Source: Actinomadura sp. WMMA1423 (lineage in GTDB: Bacteria > Actinomycetota > Actinomycetes > Streptosporangiales > Streptosporangiaceae). Taken from it: a stretch of DNA of 64,000 bases. The translations under genes were made by a program, and so were the position numbers. The DNA is taken from the NCBI RefSeq assembly GCF_006547145.1, contig NZ_CP041244.1:4464001-4528000 (forward strand), in the 5' to 3' direction. The notes beneath the pieces were generated by a model that worked only from the letters and a program-made list of their open reading frames with translations, did no database searches and had not been told where the DNA came from. This document shows, piece after piece, positions 23,806 through 32,287 of this stretch (position 1 is its first letter; each line of letters opens with the position of its first letter).

Positions 23806-25515
23806 TCAGGCCGAGTCAGACACGGCCGGTCCGCCCGAACGGTCCCCGGGCTCGTCCGTGCCGTCCGTTTCAACCGGCTGTGCCGCACGCGCGCTCTTGG
23901 CCGCCCTCGCCAGGACCAGCGCGCCGAACAGCAGCCTCCTGCTGCGCCTGAGCGGGCGCGGGAACCTCGTCCGCTCCGTCCTCTGCTCCGGGCGCCGGGG
24001 AGCGGGAACCGCGGGAGGCACCGGAAGGCGGGGCGTGCCCAACCGGGTCGGACGGCTCCGCCCGCGCAGCGTCACCGACCGTCCGACGTCCCACTCGTCC
24101 GACTCGGCGAGGTGCGCCAGGTCGAGGACGGTCGCCGACGCGAGCACCCGCGCCTCCTCGTCCTTCGCGAGGTCGCTGAGCCGGGCCGCCTCGTTCACCG
24201 GATCGCCGATCACCGTGTACTCGAACCGCTCCTCGGCGCCGATGTACCCGGCGACGACCGGGCCGGCGGACACGCCGATCCCCGCGTCCAGCATCGGCAC
24301 CTCGGCGCGCAGCCGCACCGCCAGCTCCCGTGCGGCGCCGAGCGCGCCGCCCGCCGAGTCCTCCAGCTGCGTCGGCGCCCCGAAGATCGCCAGCGCCGCG
24401 TCCCCCTCGAACTTGTTGATCCACCCGCCGTGCTTGGCGACCGCCGACACCACCACGCCGAAGAACTTGTTGAGCAGCCCGACCACCTCGTCCGGGCTGC
24501 GCGTGTCGGCCAGCCTGGTGGACCCCGTCAGGTCGACGAACAGCACGGCCACCTCGCGCGTCTCGCCGCCGAGCGTGACGACGCCGCGCTCCAGCGCCAG
24601 GTCGGCGACCTCCTCGCCGACGTGCCGCCCGAACAGGTCGCGCAGCCACTCGATCTCGCGGAGCCCGGCGACCATGTGGTTGAACCCGGCCTGCAGCTGC
24701 CCGACCTCGCTCGCGTCGTACACGTCCACCTCGGCGCCGAGGTCGCCCCGCTCGACCTGCGCCATCCCGCTGCGCACGGCCTTGATCGGATCGGCGATCG
24801 CCCGCGTCGCCATGTAGATGACGCAGACCCCCGCGAGCAGCGCGGCGCCGCCGAGCCCGAGGATCGTGATCGCGAGCTGGGTGACGTTGATGTCGGGCGA
24901 GGCCAGCGCCGCGATCGCGACGCAGATCAGCCCGAACACCGGGATCGCCGTCCCGAGCGCCCAGGCGAGCATCACCCGCGTCGTCACGCCGGGCAGCCGC
25001 AGCCTCTTCGGACGCTCCGCGCCCAGCACCAGAGCCGCCGCCGGCCGCAGCAGCCGCTCCGACAGCAGGTAGACGATCGTGCAGGTCGTCCCCGCGCCGA
25101 GCAGGCACGTCAGGCCCGTCTTCACCGCCAGCCGTCCGGTGAAAAGCATCAGATCGAGGCCCGCCCAGCCGAGCGCGCCGACCGCCCACAGCGCGCCGAC
25201 GAGCAGCGTCAGCCGCAGCGGCCCGAGCAGCACGGCCCGGCGCTGCCGCCGGTCGGGCTCGCCCCCGTCCCGGACGAACGTGACCACGGGCCGCCAGAGC
25301 CACAACCCGCACAGCAGCGCCGCCGGAGCCGCGATGACCGGGTAGCTGAAGAACGCGACCGCGTTGACCAGATGCACGTACTCTCGGTCGTCCAGCGGCG
25401 GATCGGGGACGACGAACGTGGCGAACAGCAGCACCACCAGCGCGCCGATCGCGTTCGCGACGCCCACGACGAACAGCAGGACCCACCGCACCCGGATCTC
25501 GAGCCTGCTGGTCAC
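23806..25515 (-). CDS. membrane adenylate cyclase with HAMP and class III catalytic domain
   Basis: 569 residues. About six transmembrane helices fill residues 10-235, then HAMP (about 236-290), then the catalytic domain (about 320-490). Catalytic residues appear complete: metal aspartates Asp328 (LFVDLTGST) and Asp372 (KFEGDAALAIFG), ATP-selecting Lys368 and Asp438 (TVIGDPVN), and transition-state Asn441 and Arg445. This predicts cAMP synthesis, a possible ligand source for the CNB-domain protein encoded 4 kb away. The last 80 residues are a Pro/Arg-rich tail. The helix count is approximate. Confidence 0.93.
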   Translation of the reverse strand: MTSRLEIRVRWVLLFVVGVANAIGALVVLLFATFVVPDPPLDDREYVHLVNAVAFFSYPVIAAPAALLCGLWLWRPVVTFVRDGGEPDRRQRRAVLLGPLRLTLLVGALWAVGALGWAGLDLMLFTGRLAVKTGLTCLLGAGTTCTIVYLLSERLLRPAAALVLGAERPKRLRLPGVTTRVMLAWALGTAIPVFGLICVAIAALASPDINVTQLAITILGLGGAALLAGVCVIYMATRAIADPIKAVRSGMAQVERGDLGAEVDVYDASEVGQLQAGFNHMVAGLREIEWLRDLFGRHVGEEVADLALERGVVTLGGETREVAVLFVDLTGSTRLADTRSPDEVVGLLNKFFGVVVSAVAKHGGWINKFEGDAALAIFGAPTQLEDSAGGALGAARELAVRLRAEVPMLDAGIGVSAGPVVAGYIGAEERFEYTVIGDPVNEAARLSDLAKDEEARVLASATVLDLAHLAESDEWDVGRSVTLRGRSRPTRLGTPRLPVPPAVPAPRRPEQRTERTRFPRPLRRSRRLLFGALVLARAAKSARAAQPVETDGTDEPGDRSGGPAVSDSA

Positions 25516-25565
25516 GCGCGCCTCCGGAGGGAAGGAACCGCCACGGGGATCATCCCACGGCGGAG

Positions 25566-25597
25566 GGCGTCCCGGCAGTGGCGGCCGCCGGGACGCC
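25566..25597 (-). terminator. 11-bp hairpin after the amino-acid permease gene
   Basis: GGCGTCCCGGC (25566-25576) pairs with GCCGGGACGCC (25587-25597) across 10 bases, directly beyond the minus-strand permease stop (25603) and before the cyclase gene start. It probably separates the two transcription units. There is no T-run. Confidence 0.5.
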
Positions 25598-25602
25598 TCC
25601 CC

Positions 25603-27027
25603 TCAGGCGCTCGGGCTCTCCTCGGCGACGGCCACCGGCACCCGCGCCTCCTGCGAGCCGCGCCGGACGAACGGCCAGCCGACCGCGACCAGCGCCACCC
25701 ACGCGCCCATCACGTAGAGCGCGATCCGCGTGTCCGCCTCCCACGCGATCGTCACCGTGACGAACGCGAAGAACGCCAGCACGGCCCAGTTCGTGTACGG
25801 CGCCCACGGCATCCGGTACGGCGCCTTAGGCAGCACCCCGGCGGCCGACCGCCGCCGGTAGGCCATGTGCGCGAGCAGGATGACCGTCCACACCAGCAGG
25901 GCCCCACCGGTGGAAACAGACGTGATGTACTCGAACGCCTTGTCCGGCACCACCGCGTTGACGACCACGCCGATGCCCATGACGAGCGCCGAGATGACGA
26001 CGGTGAGCACGGGGACACCGCGCCCGTTGAGCCGTCCGAGCACCTTCGGACCGTCCCCGTTGACGCCGGCCGTCCGCAGCATCCGGGACGTCGAGTAGAG
26101 GCCGCCCGCGTTGCAGGACGACAGCGCCGCCGTCAGCACCACGAAGTTGACGATGTCCGCGCCGCCCGGAATGCCGATCCGGTCGAACGCCAGCACGAAC
26201 GGGCTGGCGCCGCCCTTGAACGCCGTCCACGGCACCACGGCGAGGATCACCAGCAGCGACCCCAGGTAGAACAGCGCGAACCGCAGCGGCAGCGCGTTGA
26301 TCGCCCGCGGGATGTTCTTCTCCGGGTCCTTGGCCTCACTGGCCGTCACACCCACCAGCTCGACGCCCAGGTAGGCGAACATCACCATCTGCAGCGTCAT
26401 GATCGTCGCCCCGGCGCCCTCGGGGAACACGCCCCCGTGGTCCCACAGGTTCCCGACCCGCGCGGTCTCCCCCGCGTCGCTGAACCCGAAGACCAGCACC
26501 CCGATCCCGACCAGGATCATCATCACGATCGCCGCGACCTTGATCATCGCGAACCAGAACTCCAGCTCGCCGAAGAGCTTCACCGAGATCAGGTTCACCA
26601 CGAACAGGATCACCAGCGCGACCAGCGCCGTCTGCCACTGCTCGACGCCCGGCCACCACTTCTGGATGTACTTGCCGGCCGCGGTCAGCTCCGCCATGCC
26701 GGTCGTCACCCAGATGATCCAGTACGTCCAGGTCGTGGCGTAACCCCAGAACGGCCCGAGGAACTCGCGGGCGTACCCGGCGAACCCGCCCTCCGCCCGC
26801 CGGTAGGTGAGCAGCTCGCCGAGCGCCCGCATGACGAAGAACAGGGCGAGCCCGGCCACGGCGTACGTGAGGATCAGGCTCGGTCCGGCCTTGGCGATGT
26901 TCTCCCCGGCGCCCAGGAACAGCCCGGTACCGATCGTCCCGCCGATGGCCAGCATCTGGATCTGGCGGGTTCCAAGCCCGCGTTGGTAGTCCTCCGCGCT
27001 CTGGTCTTCTGGGAGCTTCGCGACCAC
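25603..27027 (-). CDS. APC-superfamily amino-acid permease (GABA/aromatic amino-acid type)
   Basis: 474 residues with about 12 hydrophobic segments. The N-terminus has the AAT-family signature (GLGTRQIQMLAIGGTIGTG, FLGAGENIAKAGPSL), then the E-L-L-T-Y-R and the aromatic GPFWGYATTWTYWI. These place it with GABA permease, AroP and related amino-acid:proton symporters in the cytoplasmic membrane. Substrate cannot be read from sequence. A palindrome GTTGCGCAAC lies upstream at 27090-27099 and may be an operator. A C-rich hairpin sits near the start. Confidence 0.92.
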   Translation of the reverse strand: MVAKLPEDQSAEDYQRGLGTRQIQMLAIGGTIGTGLFLGAGENIAKAGPSLILTYAVAGLALFFVMRALGELLTYRRAEGGFAGYAREFLGPFWGYATTWTYWIIWVTTGMAELTAAGKYIQKWWPGVEQWQTALVALVILFVVNLISVKLFGELEFWFAMIKVAAIVMMILVGIGVLVFGFSDAGETARVGNLWDHGGVFPEGAGATIMTLQMVMFAYLGVELVGVTASEAKDPEKNIPRAINALPLRFALFYLGSLLVILAVVPWTAFKGGASPFVLAFDRIGIPGGADIVNFVVLTAALSSCNAGGLYSTSRMLRTAGVNGDGPKVLGRLNGRGVPVLTVVISALVMGIGVVVNAVVPDKAFEYITSVSTGGALLVWTVILLAHMAYRRRSAAGVLPKAPYRMPWAPYTNWAVLAFFAFVTVTIAWEADTRIALYVMGAWVALVAVGWPFVRRGSQEARVPVAVAEESPSA

Positions 27028-27198
27028 GCGGCCTCCTCTCTCAAGCCACCCCCCGCGAGGGGGGCAGCGCTACCCTCCGATCACGCACCGTTGCGCAACT
27101 CGGACAGAGTAGGAGCCCCAACCACAAACACGAAACACACCTGTCCGACCGGTATCTACCCGTCCCAATCGTCCCCTCACCCGCCCGGGGTTATCGAG

Positions 27199-27228
27199 TT
27201 GGCGACGCCCTCGGCCATCGCGTATGCT
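27199..27228 (+). promoter_or_regulatory. promoter for the tRNA-Asp/tRNA-Phe pair
   Basis: TTGGCG (27199-27204) and TATGCT (27223-27228) are spaced by 18 bases and lie about 70 bases before tRNA-Asp. This is the best sigma-70-like hexamer pair in the gap after the permease gene. Confidence 0.45.
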
Positions 27229-27299
27229 CTCGGACGTCGCCAAGCGCCGGGCACACCGGCCAAGACACCCCCTCGGAGCCGCTAGGCTCGGAGCAGCAA

Positions 27300-27374
27300 G
27301 GTCCTGTGGAGCAGTTAGGAGTGCTCGCCACCCTGTCAAGGTGGAGGCCGCGGGTTCAAATCCCGTCAGGACCG
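27300..27374 (+). tRNA. tRNA-Asp (GTC)
   Basis: Acceptor GGTCCTG (27300-27306) pairs with CAGGACC (27367-27373), discriminator G at 27374, and CCA is encoded after it (27375-27377). The anticodon stem CCACC/GGTGG (27328-27332 and 27340-27344) holds loop CTGTCAA with anticodon GTC at 27335-27337. The T-arm contains GGTTCAAATCC. Confidence 0.95.
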
Positions 27375-27397
27375 CCAGACGCGCCGACGCGCGTCCT

Positions 27398-27471
27398 GGG
27401 CAGGTAGCTCAGTCGGTACGAGCGTCCGCCTGAAAAGCGGAAGGTCGGCGGTTCGACCCCGCCCCTGCCCA
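27398..27471 (+). tRNA. tRNA-Phe (GAA), integration target
   Basis: Acceptor GGGCAGG (27398-27404) pairs with CCTGCCC (27464-27470), discriminator A. The anticodon stem TCCGC/GCGGA holds loop CTGAAAA with anticodon GAA at 27432-27434. CCA is not encoded (CACC follows). A 30-bp segment from the anticodon loop to the T-stem is repeated 462 bases downstream, marking it as an attachment site. Confidence 0.95.
27434..27463 (+). other. attachment-site core within tRNA-Phe (att copy 1)
   Basis: This 30-base segment, from the last anticodon base through the T-stem, is identical to 27896-27925. Tyrosine-recombinase elements commonly use this tRNA part as attB. Copy 1 keeps the tRNA whole. Confidence 0.7.
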
Positions 27472-27487
27472 CACCTCGTGACCAGCC

Positions 27488-27523
27488 AAAAGGCCCGGAA
27501 CCACGCTCGGTTCCGGGCCTTTT
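27488..27523 (+). terminator. 15-bp perfect hairpin after tRNA-Phe
   Basis: AAAAGGCCCGGAACC (27488-27502) pairs exactly with GGTTCCGGGCCTTTT (27509-27523) across a 6-base loop. With A- and T-runs on either side it is a strong, potentially bidirectional intrinsic terminator for the tRNA pair. On the opposite strand it would serve the truncated gene ending at 27551. Confidence 0.85.
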
Positions 27524-27550
27524 GACGACAGCCCTGACGACAACGCCGTC

Positions 27551-27799
27551 TCACACCGGCTTCCAGCGGCCCAACGGACGACCGCAGCCGACGAAGTCGT
27601 GATACTCGTCTACAGGGACACCCTGATTCACCCACCGCCCTGCAACGGCGCCGAGCTCCCGCTCAGCAAGGGCGATCGCCTCTTCGGCGGACGCCGTCTC
27701 CCCCATGGTCTCGGCACCGTCCCCGTACTCGTCCTCATAGGCACCGTCCTCAGGTGGTCGGCGGGCCTCTGTTACGTACTCAGCGGACGAGGGCCGTTT
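27551..27799 (-). pseudogene. 5'-truncated gene inside the tRNA-Phe integration scar
   Basis: An 82-codon minus-strand frame with normal actinomycete codon use ends at 27551. It begins after an in-frame stop without a start codon at its upstream end. The first ATG is at 27706, giving 51 residues. The acidic middle (EDEYGDGAE) is followed by a helix (EEAIALAERELGAVAG) and RWVNQGVPVDEYHDFVGCG, ending GRWKPV. I do not recognise a family. Its location between the two att copies suggests a remnant of the integrated element's cargo. Confidence 0.45.
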
Positions 27800-27895
27800 T
27801 TAGTTGGCGCGCGCCGCTCGTGGCCGATGCGGGCGCACAGTGGCAGCCAGTCAGCCTCGGTCGATGCTCGCGCGCCAGGGGTGTTGCTATAGCGG

Positions 27896-27925
27896 AAAGC
27901 GGAAGGTCGGCGGTTCGACCCCGCC
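27896..27925 (+). other. duplicated tRNA-Phe 3' segment (att copy 2)
   Basis: Identical to tRNA-Phe positions 27434-27463. After it the similarity decays (TCTGCCTA in place of the acceptor end CCTGCCCA). It has no tRNA 5' half, so it is not a tRNA gene but the distal junction of an inserted element, now reduced to about 430 bases. Confidence 0.75.
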
Positions 27926-27935
27926 TCTGCCTACC

Positions 27936-28640
27936 TCACCAAGCAGCAACAAGAAGCGCCCGACTTGAGAGCAGGTCCGGGTGCTTCGTTTGATTGGCCG
28001 GCCATGTGCAGACCGTCACCGCATCACGAGTGGCCTCAGCGATCGCCTTCGCCAGGAAGTGGCCCGTCCAGGTGACCAGGAAGACGGCCGCGATCAGGAT
28101 GGGTGCCCGGTTCCAGGTCAGGTGGAGCACGATTCGTTCGAGTGCGCCGTGCGGGTCGACGACCGGTTCCCAGCTGTTGAGCCGGGCCCAACGTCCAAGG
28201 AAGACCCCGAGGGCGCAGAGGGCGTGCGCCGCCACCGTTACGCGGCCCTGCCACTCGCCCAGTCCGATCTGGACGAGGTGGCGGCGTGCACCTGCCAGCG
28301 CCAGGTAATAGGCCAGGAAGCCCGAACCGATGAATGCGGCGTAAACGGGCAGGATCGCGGTCATCACAGGTCCGCCACGGTCCGACAGCAGCACGTCGTT
28401 CCGGATATGAACGATATCGGTCACCACGTACGGGGCATTGGGCAGGAACAGCACGAACAGCACGAGCCCCGCCCACCAAAGGGGCGACCGCAACACTCGC
28501 CGCTCCGTACTGCCGCCCCGGAAAAGCACCCAGGCCAGCAGGACCGGTGTCCAGGCCAGGAGGGTGTTCCACCCCATCCACCAGACATCACGACGAAGAA
28601 GATCAGCAAGGTTCGGCGCCACATGCTCCAGCAACCCCAT
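27936..28640 (-). CDS. DUF1361 family membrane protein
   Basis: 234 residues from ATG 28640; an upstream ATG at 28685 is possible. About six hydrophobic helices. The family landmark LFLPNAPYVVTDIVH followed by VLLSD is clear, as is the early TPVLLAWVLF. DUF1361 proteins are multi-pass membrane proteins of unknown function. The gene ends 11 bases from the distal att copy, so its last residues (TKHPDLLSSRALLVAAW) may have been supplied or altered by the insertion event. Confidence 0.75.
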   Translation of the reverse strand: MGLLEHVAPNLADLLRRDVWWMGWNTLLAWTPVLLAWVLFRGGSTERRVLRSPLWWAGLVLFVLFLPNAPYVVTDIVHIRNDVLLSDRGGPVMTAILPVYAAFIGSGFLAYYLALAGARRHLVQIGLGEWQGRVTVAAHALCALGVFLGRWARLNSWEPVVDPHGALERIVLHLTWNRAPILIAAVFLVTWTGHFLAKAIAEATRDAVTVCTWPANQTKHPDLLSSRALLVAAW

Positions 28641-28784
28641 ACCCCCATCTTGCACCAGCAACGACCGCCACAGATCCCTGGGCACCGAACCGCGGTGGAC
28701 GGCGTGGTCGGAGAATGGTCAGCGCGTTGGTGAACCGAACGACGAGTGAACGACCACTCCGGCGCTCCATTCCCGTCAGCGACC

Positions 28785-29230
28785 TTAGGAGGAAAGATCG
28801 GAATGCTGCCCAAGCTGACAGGTCTGGCGGCGGATCTGGGCGACGGCCGTGATGTGCGGAGCGCAGTTGAGGTGTGGATCGACGGGCCGTGACAGCCGGC
28901 GCCGTTGTACGTCTTCGGACGAAGTGTCGCGCCGCAGTAGGAGGTGAACGCGGCGGCCGATCGGAACCGGTCGACGCCCGCAGTACGCGCCAGGATCTCG
29001 GCCGCCTGGCAAGTCCCCGATGCCGTGGGGCAGCTCGGTCAGCGTGGTGCGGACTCCGCGATCGGCGGTCACCTTGCGCGGCAGACGCGGCCGGAACGAG
29101 CTTGGTGAGCAGGGCGTGCAGCCGGTCGATGGTCTGGGTTCGGGGTGCTCGCGGGGCTCGCTCAGGGCGCGCAGCGTGGCGGCGGGCGGATGAGGTGGGT
29201 CGGCGTGTCGAGCACGGTGCTGTCCTTCAG
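28785..29230 (-). pseudogene. degenerate IS110-family transposase
   Basis: Minus-strand residues match the IS110-type transposase in order but with gaps and frame damage. There is a TVLDTPTHLIRPP-type N-terminal piece, TLRALSEPREH, LPRKVTADR, LTELPHGIGDL, then the C-terminal transposase part SSEDVQRRRLSRPVDPHLN followed by ITAVAQIRR. No intact start, no DEDD N-terminal catalytic domain and no full reading frame remain, so it is inactive. IS110 elements lack long terminal inverted repeats, so I could not place the ends. It lies in the scar region beside tRNA-Phe. Confidence 0.7.
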
Positions 29231-29297
29231 CATTTGAAGCGTGCCGCCGCGTGTTCCTTGAGTTCGGAGGGTTGCGGGGGCGGAGTAGCATGCGGCG

Positions 29298-29474
29298 GTG
29301 GACTGGGGTGCGTTTGAGGCGGCGTGGTGTGAGAGCGGATGTCGCGTTCTGGCGGAGCTCGCATTGGCGCATCCAGGCGAGCGGGTCTATGCCGCGGCCT
29401 TCCATCTCTTTTATATGGACGGCACTCAGATTCTCCCGCCTGCCCGGGTTGACCGAGTATCTGGGGCAGCTTGA
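29298..29474 (+). pseudogene. DUF4303-like N-terminal fragment, probably frameshifted
   Basis: 58 codons from GTG 29298. The residues WGAFEAAWCESGCRVLAE and AHPGERVYAAAFHLFYMDG resemble the start of DUF4303-type proteins, often immunity proteins of polymorphic toxins. A shift into another frame near 29440 would continue as GLTEYLGQLEET, so a single-base lesion probably broke a longer gene. No toxin gene is adjacent. Family call is tentative. Confidence 0.4.
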
Positions 29475-29827
29475 GGAGACGTGACCCCAGCACGCCTCTG
29501 CCCTCGCACGTATAAGCGGCGCTGGGTTCAGGGGCAGGGCCGTTACGGAGATGGGTCACCGACAGTATTTTCCAGCTTGCGGAGCGCTGTGCGCTTTCGT
29601 TGAGGGCCGTGTTTGCTCAGAGCGCCTTGGTATGGCCGTAGTCGGCCATCTCTCGCAGGAGGTGCGAAAGAACGCCGGGGGCTGGGAGTCAAAAGAGGGA
29701 GTGCTGAACGGAGTGGGGCTGTCCTGAACCGCACCACAGCCAGGTCGGCTGGTTTGCGCCGGGGAGCGGCGATTCTCTTTGCGCACTCGTCTGGGGTACG
29801 GCGTACGGTCCAGGGAGGTCACCGGTT
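29475..29827. other. gene-free stretch in the scar region
   Basis: No supported gene on either strand; candidate frames are Arg/Pro/Ser-rich with no motif. It contains no obvious long repeat. It may be decayed mobile-element DNA between the DUF4303-like fragment and the hypothetical gene at 29828. Confidence 0.4.
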
Positions 29828-30586
29828 ATGGCGCGGGTGCGTGGTTCGGTCACCGTTTCGGCTCTGCCGCGCCAATGGTTCGAGGGCTTCGTCACCGAGG
29901 TGTACGAAATGCTCGAGACGGCTCGCCCCGCTGATGGCGCCCTGGTCACCGAAATCGGCGCGATCGAGGGAGTCCGGCTCGTCGGGGGTCGGCATCTGGC
30001 GCCCGGTGCCCGGTACCGGCTGGACGGGGGTCCCGATGCCGACGGCGACTGGACGGGCGAGCTGGTCGTCAGGGATTGGAGGCGCGATGGCGAGACCTGC
30101 GTCGAGATCACCGGTTCGGACGGTGACGGGACCGCCTCCGGTGCGCTGAGCTTTCAGAGCGCCGTGCGTCCGAGGACATGCATCACGACAGGGACGTACA
30201 AAGGATCGGGACGGCTGCGGCAGATGTCATGGGAGGGCCGTGCCGATTTCGAACAGTGGTGGACGCAGGTAAGCGGGGGCGGGACCAAGCGGGGCCGGCC
30301 CCCGTTGGGGGCGAGACTGTCGCATCCGCTCGTCTCGGTGAAGTTGGCGGTCGTTCCGGAGCCGGTGGACGACGACCGCTGGGCGATCGGTGTGACCTTG
30401 GTGATCCGCGGACGCTCGTGGGGCCGCCCGGTGGTCGCGCTGGCTTTTTTGGCCGGGGGGTTCGCGCTGCGGCGGGCGCTCAAGGAGGAACTAGAGCATT
30501 TCCGGCGCGACTGGGAGGACAACGTCCCCGGCATGGTCGGAGAAGATCCGCTGTACGCGGTGGCCAGGTTCCTCGGAACGTACTGA
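29828..30586 (+). CDS. hypothetical protein with hydrophobic C-terminal segment
   Basis: 252 residues from ATG 29828. Residues 1-140 look strand-rich (SVTVSALPRQWFEGF, EIGAIEGVRLVGGRHL, WTGELVVRDWRRDGETCVEI). Residues 140-190 are basic and polar. A hydrophobic stretch (PVVALAFLAGGFALR, about 203-217) could be a membrane-associated helix before an acidic helix (KEELEHFRRDWEDN). I do not recognise a family. It stands alone beside the scar region, so it may have arrived by transfer, but its codon use is like that of its neighbours. Confidence 0.65.
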   Translation: MARVRGSVTVSALPRQWFEGFVTEVYEMLETARPADGALVTEIGAIEGVRLVGGRHLAPGARYRLDGGPDADGDWTGELVVRDWRRDGETCVEITGSDGDGTASGALSFQSAVRPRTCITTGTYKGSGRLRQMSWEGRADFEQWWTQVSGGGTKRGRPPLGARLSHPLVSVKLAVVPEPVDDDRWAIGVTLVIRGRSWGRPVVALAFLAGGFALRRALKEELEHFRRDWEDNVPGMVGEDPLYAVARFLGTY

Positions 30587-30790
30587 GAGCGGGTTGTGCC
30601 TCGTCGACCGTCATGCGCCGGTGGGCTTTGCCCATGTCCAGGTAAGAGCGCATCGGGGTTGGTTCTTCACTCTTCGTGATGGGCATGCGGTGATGGACGG
30701 TCGGGCCGGGTGCGGCCCGGGTCTACTTGGTCGCGCGATGAACCCCGGAGTCCAGGCCTGAGGGCATCGCCACGGACACGGGGGGTTGGG

Positions 30791-32197
30791 ATGGGGGAGG
30801 GTTCCGCACGCGTCTCTCGGCGCGGGGTGCTCAAGGTGGCGGGGGTGGCCCTTGGCGGGACGGCGGCCGCGCGTGTGCCCGGAGGCGGCGATCTAGGGGG
30901 CTCGGCGTGCCCGGAGCCCACCGCCACCTTTCTCACTCCGAGTACGAAGCTCAAGGGAACGTTGTCGATTCTTCAGCGGAGGCATTACGTGCCCCGCTAC
31001 GACAGGTGGTTCGACGCCTATGCCAAGGAGTGGGGCAGGCGTGTGGGCGTGGACGTGAAAGTCGAGCATGTCGCCCCCGAGAGCCTGGTCTCGCGCACGC
31101 TGGCGTTGATCGAGGCGGGGACCGGCCACGATCTCATCGAGTGGATCAGCCCTCCGTCGCAGCTCGAGCCGTACCTCGTCGACCTGTCCGACCTCCAGGC
31201 CGAAGCCGTCGCACGCTTCGGGATCGAGCAGCCCCTCTGCAGGAAGGCCGCCTACAACCCCGCCACGCGAAAGTACTTCGGCTACACCCACGCCTGGGCC
31301 CCCTGCCAGGGCGACTACCGCAAGAGCCTGTGGCGGCAGGTGGGGATGGGCGACGGGCCGTCGACTTGGGAGGAACTGCGCGAGGGCGGCAAGGCGATCA
31401 AGCGGAAGCACGGCGTCGCCGTGGGCATCGGCATGTCGAACGAGCTGGATTCCAACATCTCGGCCCGTGCGCTCATGTGGTCGTACGGCGCGTCGGTGCA
31501 GAACGAACTCCAGCAGGTGGTGATCAACTCTCCCGAGACGGTCGCCGCGGTCACCTCCATGGTGCGGCTCTACCGGGAGGCGATGTCCCCGGAGGTGTTC
31601 TCCTGGAACTCGCTCTCCAATAACCAGGGGCTCATCGCGGGACGGCTCTCCTACATCGCCAATCCGGTCTCGGCGTACCGCACCGCGCAGACCCAAGCTC
31701 CAAGGATCGCCGACGACGTGTTCTTCACCCGCCCGCTCAGGGGGCCGACGGGCCTCGGCATCAGCGGGCCGCAGCCGGTGTTCGTCTATTTCGTCCCCGA
31801 GTTCTCCAGGAACGTCGAGGCGGCCAAGGAGTTCCTGCTCAACCTGTCGGCCAACGACGCGGTCGGCACCTATCAGTCGGAGCTGTACAACCTGCCGGCC
31901 TTTCCGGCCATGGTGCCGCAGCTCGACAAGTGGCTGGCCGACGACCCGTTCGGGGCATGCCCCTCGGACAAGCTCAAGCTGCTGCGGGACGCGGCCACGT
32001 GGACCGCGGACATCGGCTACCCGGGGCCGTCCAACCCCGCCATCGGCGAGGTGTTCACCCGCTCGATCCTGCCGCGGATGATGGCACGGGCCGCCCAGGG
32101 AAGGCAGACGCCCAAGGAGTCGGTGGCCCTGGCCGAGGCGGAGATCAAGCCGATCTTCGCCAAGTGGCGCTCCCGCGGCCTGCTCGGCGGCTGCTGA
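30791..32197 (+). CDS. Tat-exported extracellular solute-binding protein (family 1)
   Basis: 468 residues from ATG 30791. The N-terminus has a twin-arginine motif SRRGVLK followed by a hydrophobic stretch (VAGVALGGTAAA). The mature part fits the sugar-type SBP_bac_1 fold: LKGTLSILQRRHYVPRYDRWF, DLIEWISPPSQLEPYLVDLSDL, PSTWEELREGGKAIK and AAKEFLLNLSANDAVG. No permease or ATPase genes are adjacent. It is either an orphan or serves a distant importer. The divergence from the second binding protein in the window (52083) argues against recent duplication. Confidence 0.88.
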   Translation: MGEGSARVSRRGVLKVAGVALGGTAAARVPGGGDLGGSACPEPTATFLTPSTKLKGTLSILQRRHYVPRYDRWFDAYAKEWGRRVGVDVKVEHVAPESLVSRTLALIEAGTGHDLIEWISPPSQLEPYLVDLSDLQAEAVARFGIEQPLCRKAAYNPATRKYFGYTHAWAPCQGDYRKSLWRQVGMGDGPSTWEELREGGKAIKRKHGVAVGIGMSNELDSNISARALMWSYGASVQNELQQVVINSPETVAAVTSMVRLYREAMSPEVFSWNSLSNNQGLIAGRLSYIANPVSAYRTAQTQAPRIADDVFFTRPLRGPTGLGISGPQPVFVYFVPEFSRNVEAAKEFLLNLSANDAVGTYQSELYNLPAFPAMVPQLDKWLADDPFGACPSDKLKLLRDAATWTADIGYPGPSNPAIGEVFTRSILPRMMARAAQGRQTPKESVALAEAEIKPIFAKWRSRGLLGGC

Positions 32198-32287
32198 GAC
32201 GGCGTCCAGGGACAGGCGGGACGAGTCTCACTGGAGCGTGGTCATTCATCACGTCACCGGGTGAGGATCCGGCTTCTCCCGAGATGG

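Noticed and set aside
22606..27285. Very long plus-strand open frame (about 1559 codons)
   Set aside because: It runs antisense to the GDPD, cyclase and permease genes, is His/Arg/Pro/Gln-rich and has no domain; it is a by-product of high-G+C codon bias.
27896..27934. Possible third tRNA gene
   Set aside because: Only the 3' half of tRNA-Phe is present, with a decayed acceptor end; it is an attachment-site duplicate.
28874..29317. Plus-strand frame across the IS110 relic
   Set aside because: Antisense to residues that match IS110 transposase; its own translation has no motif.
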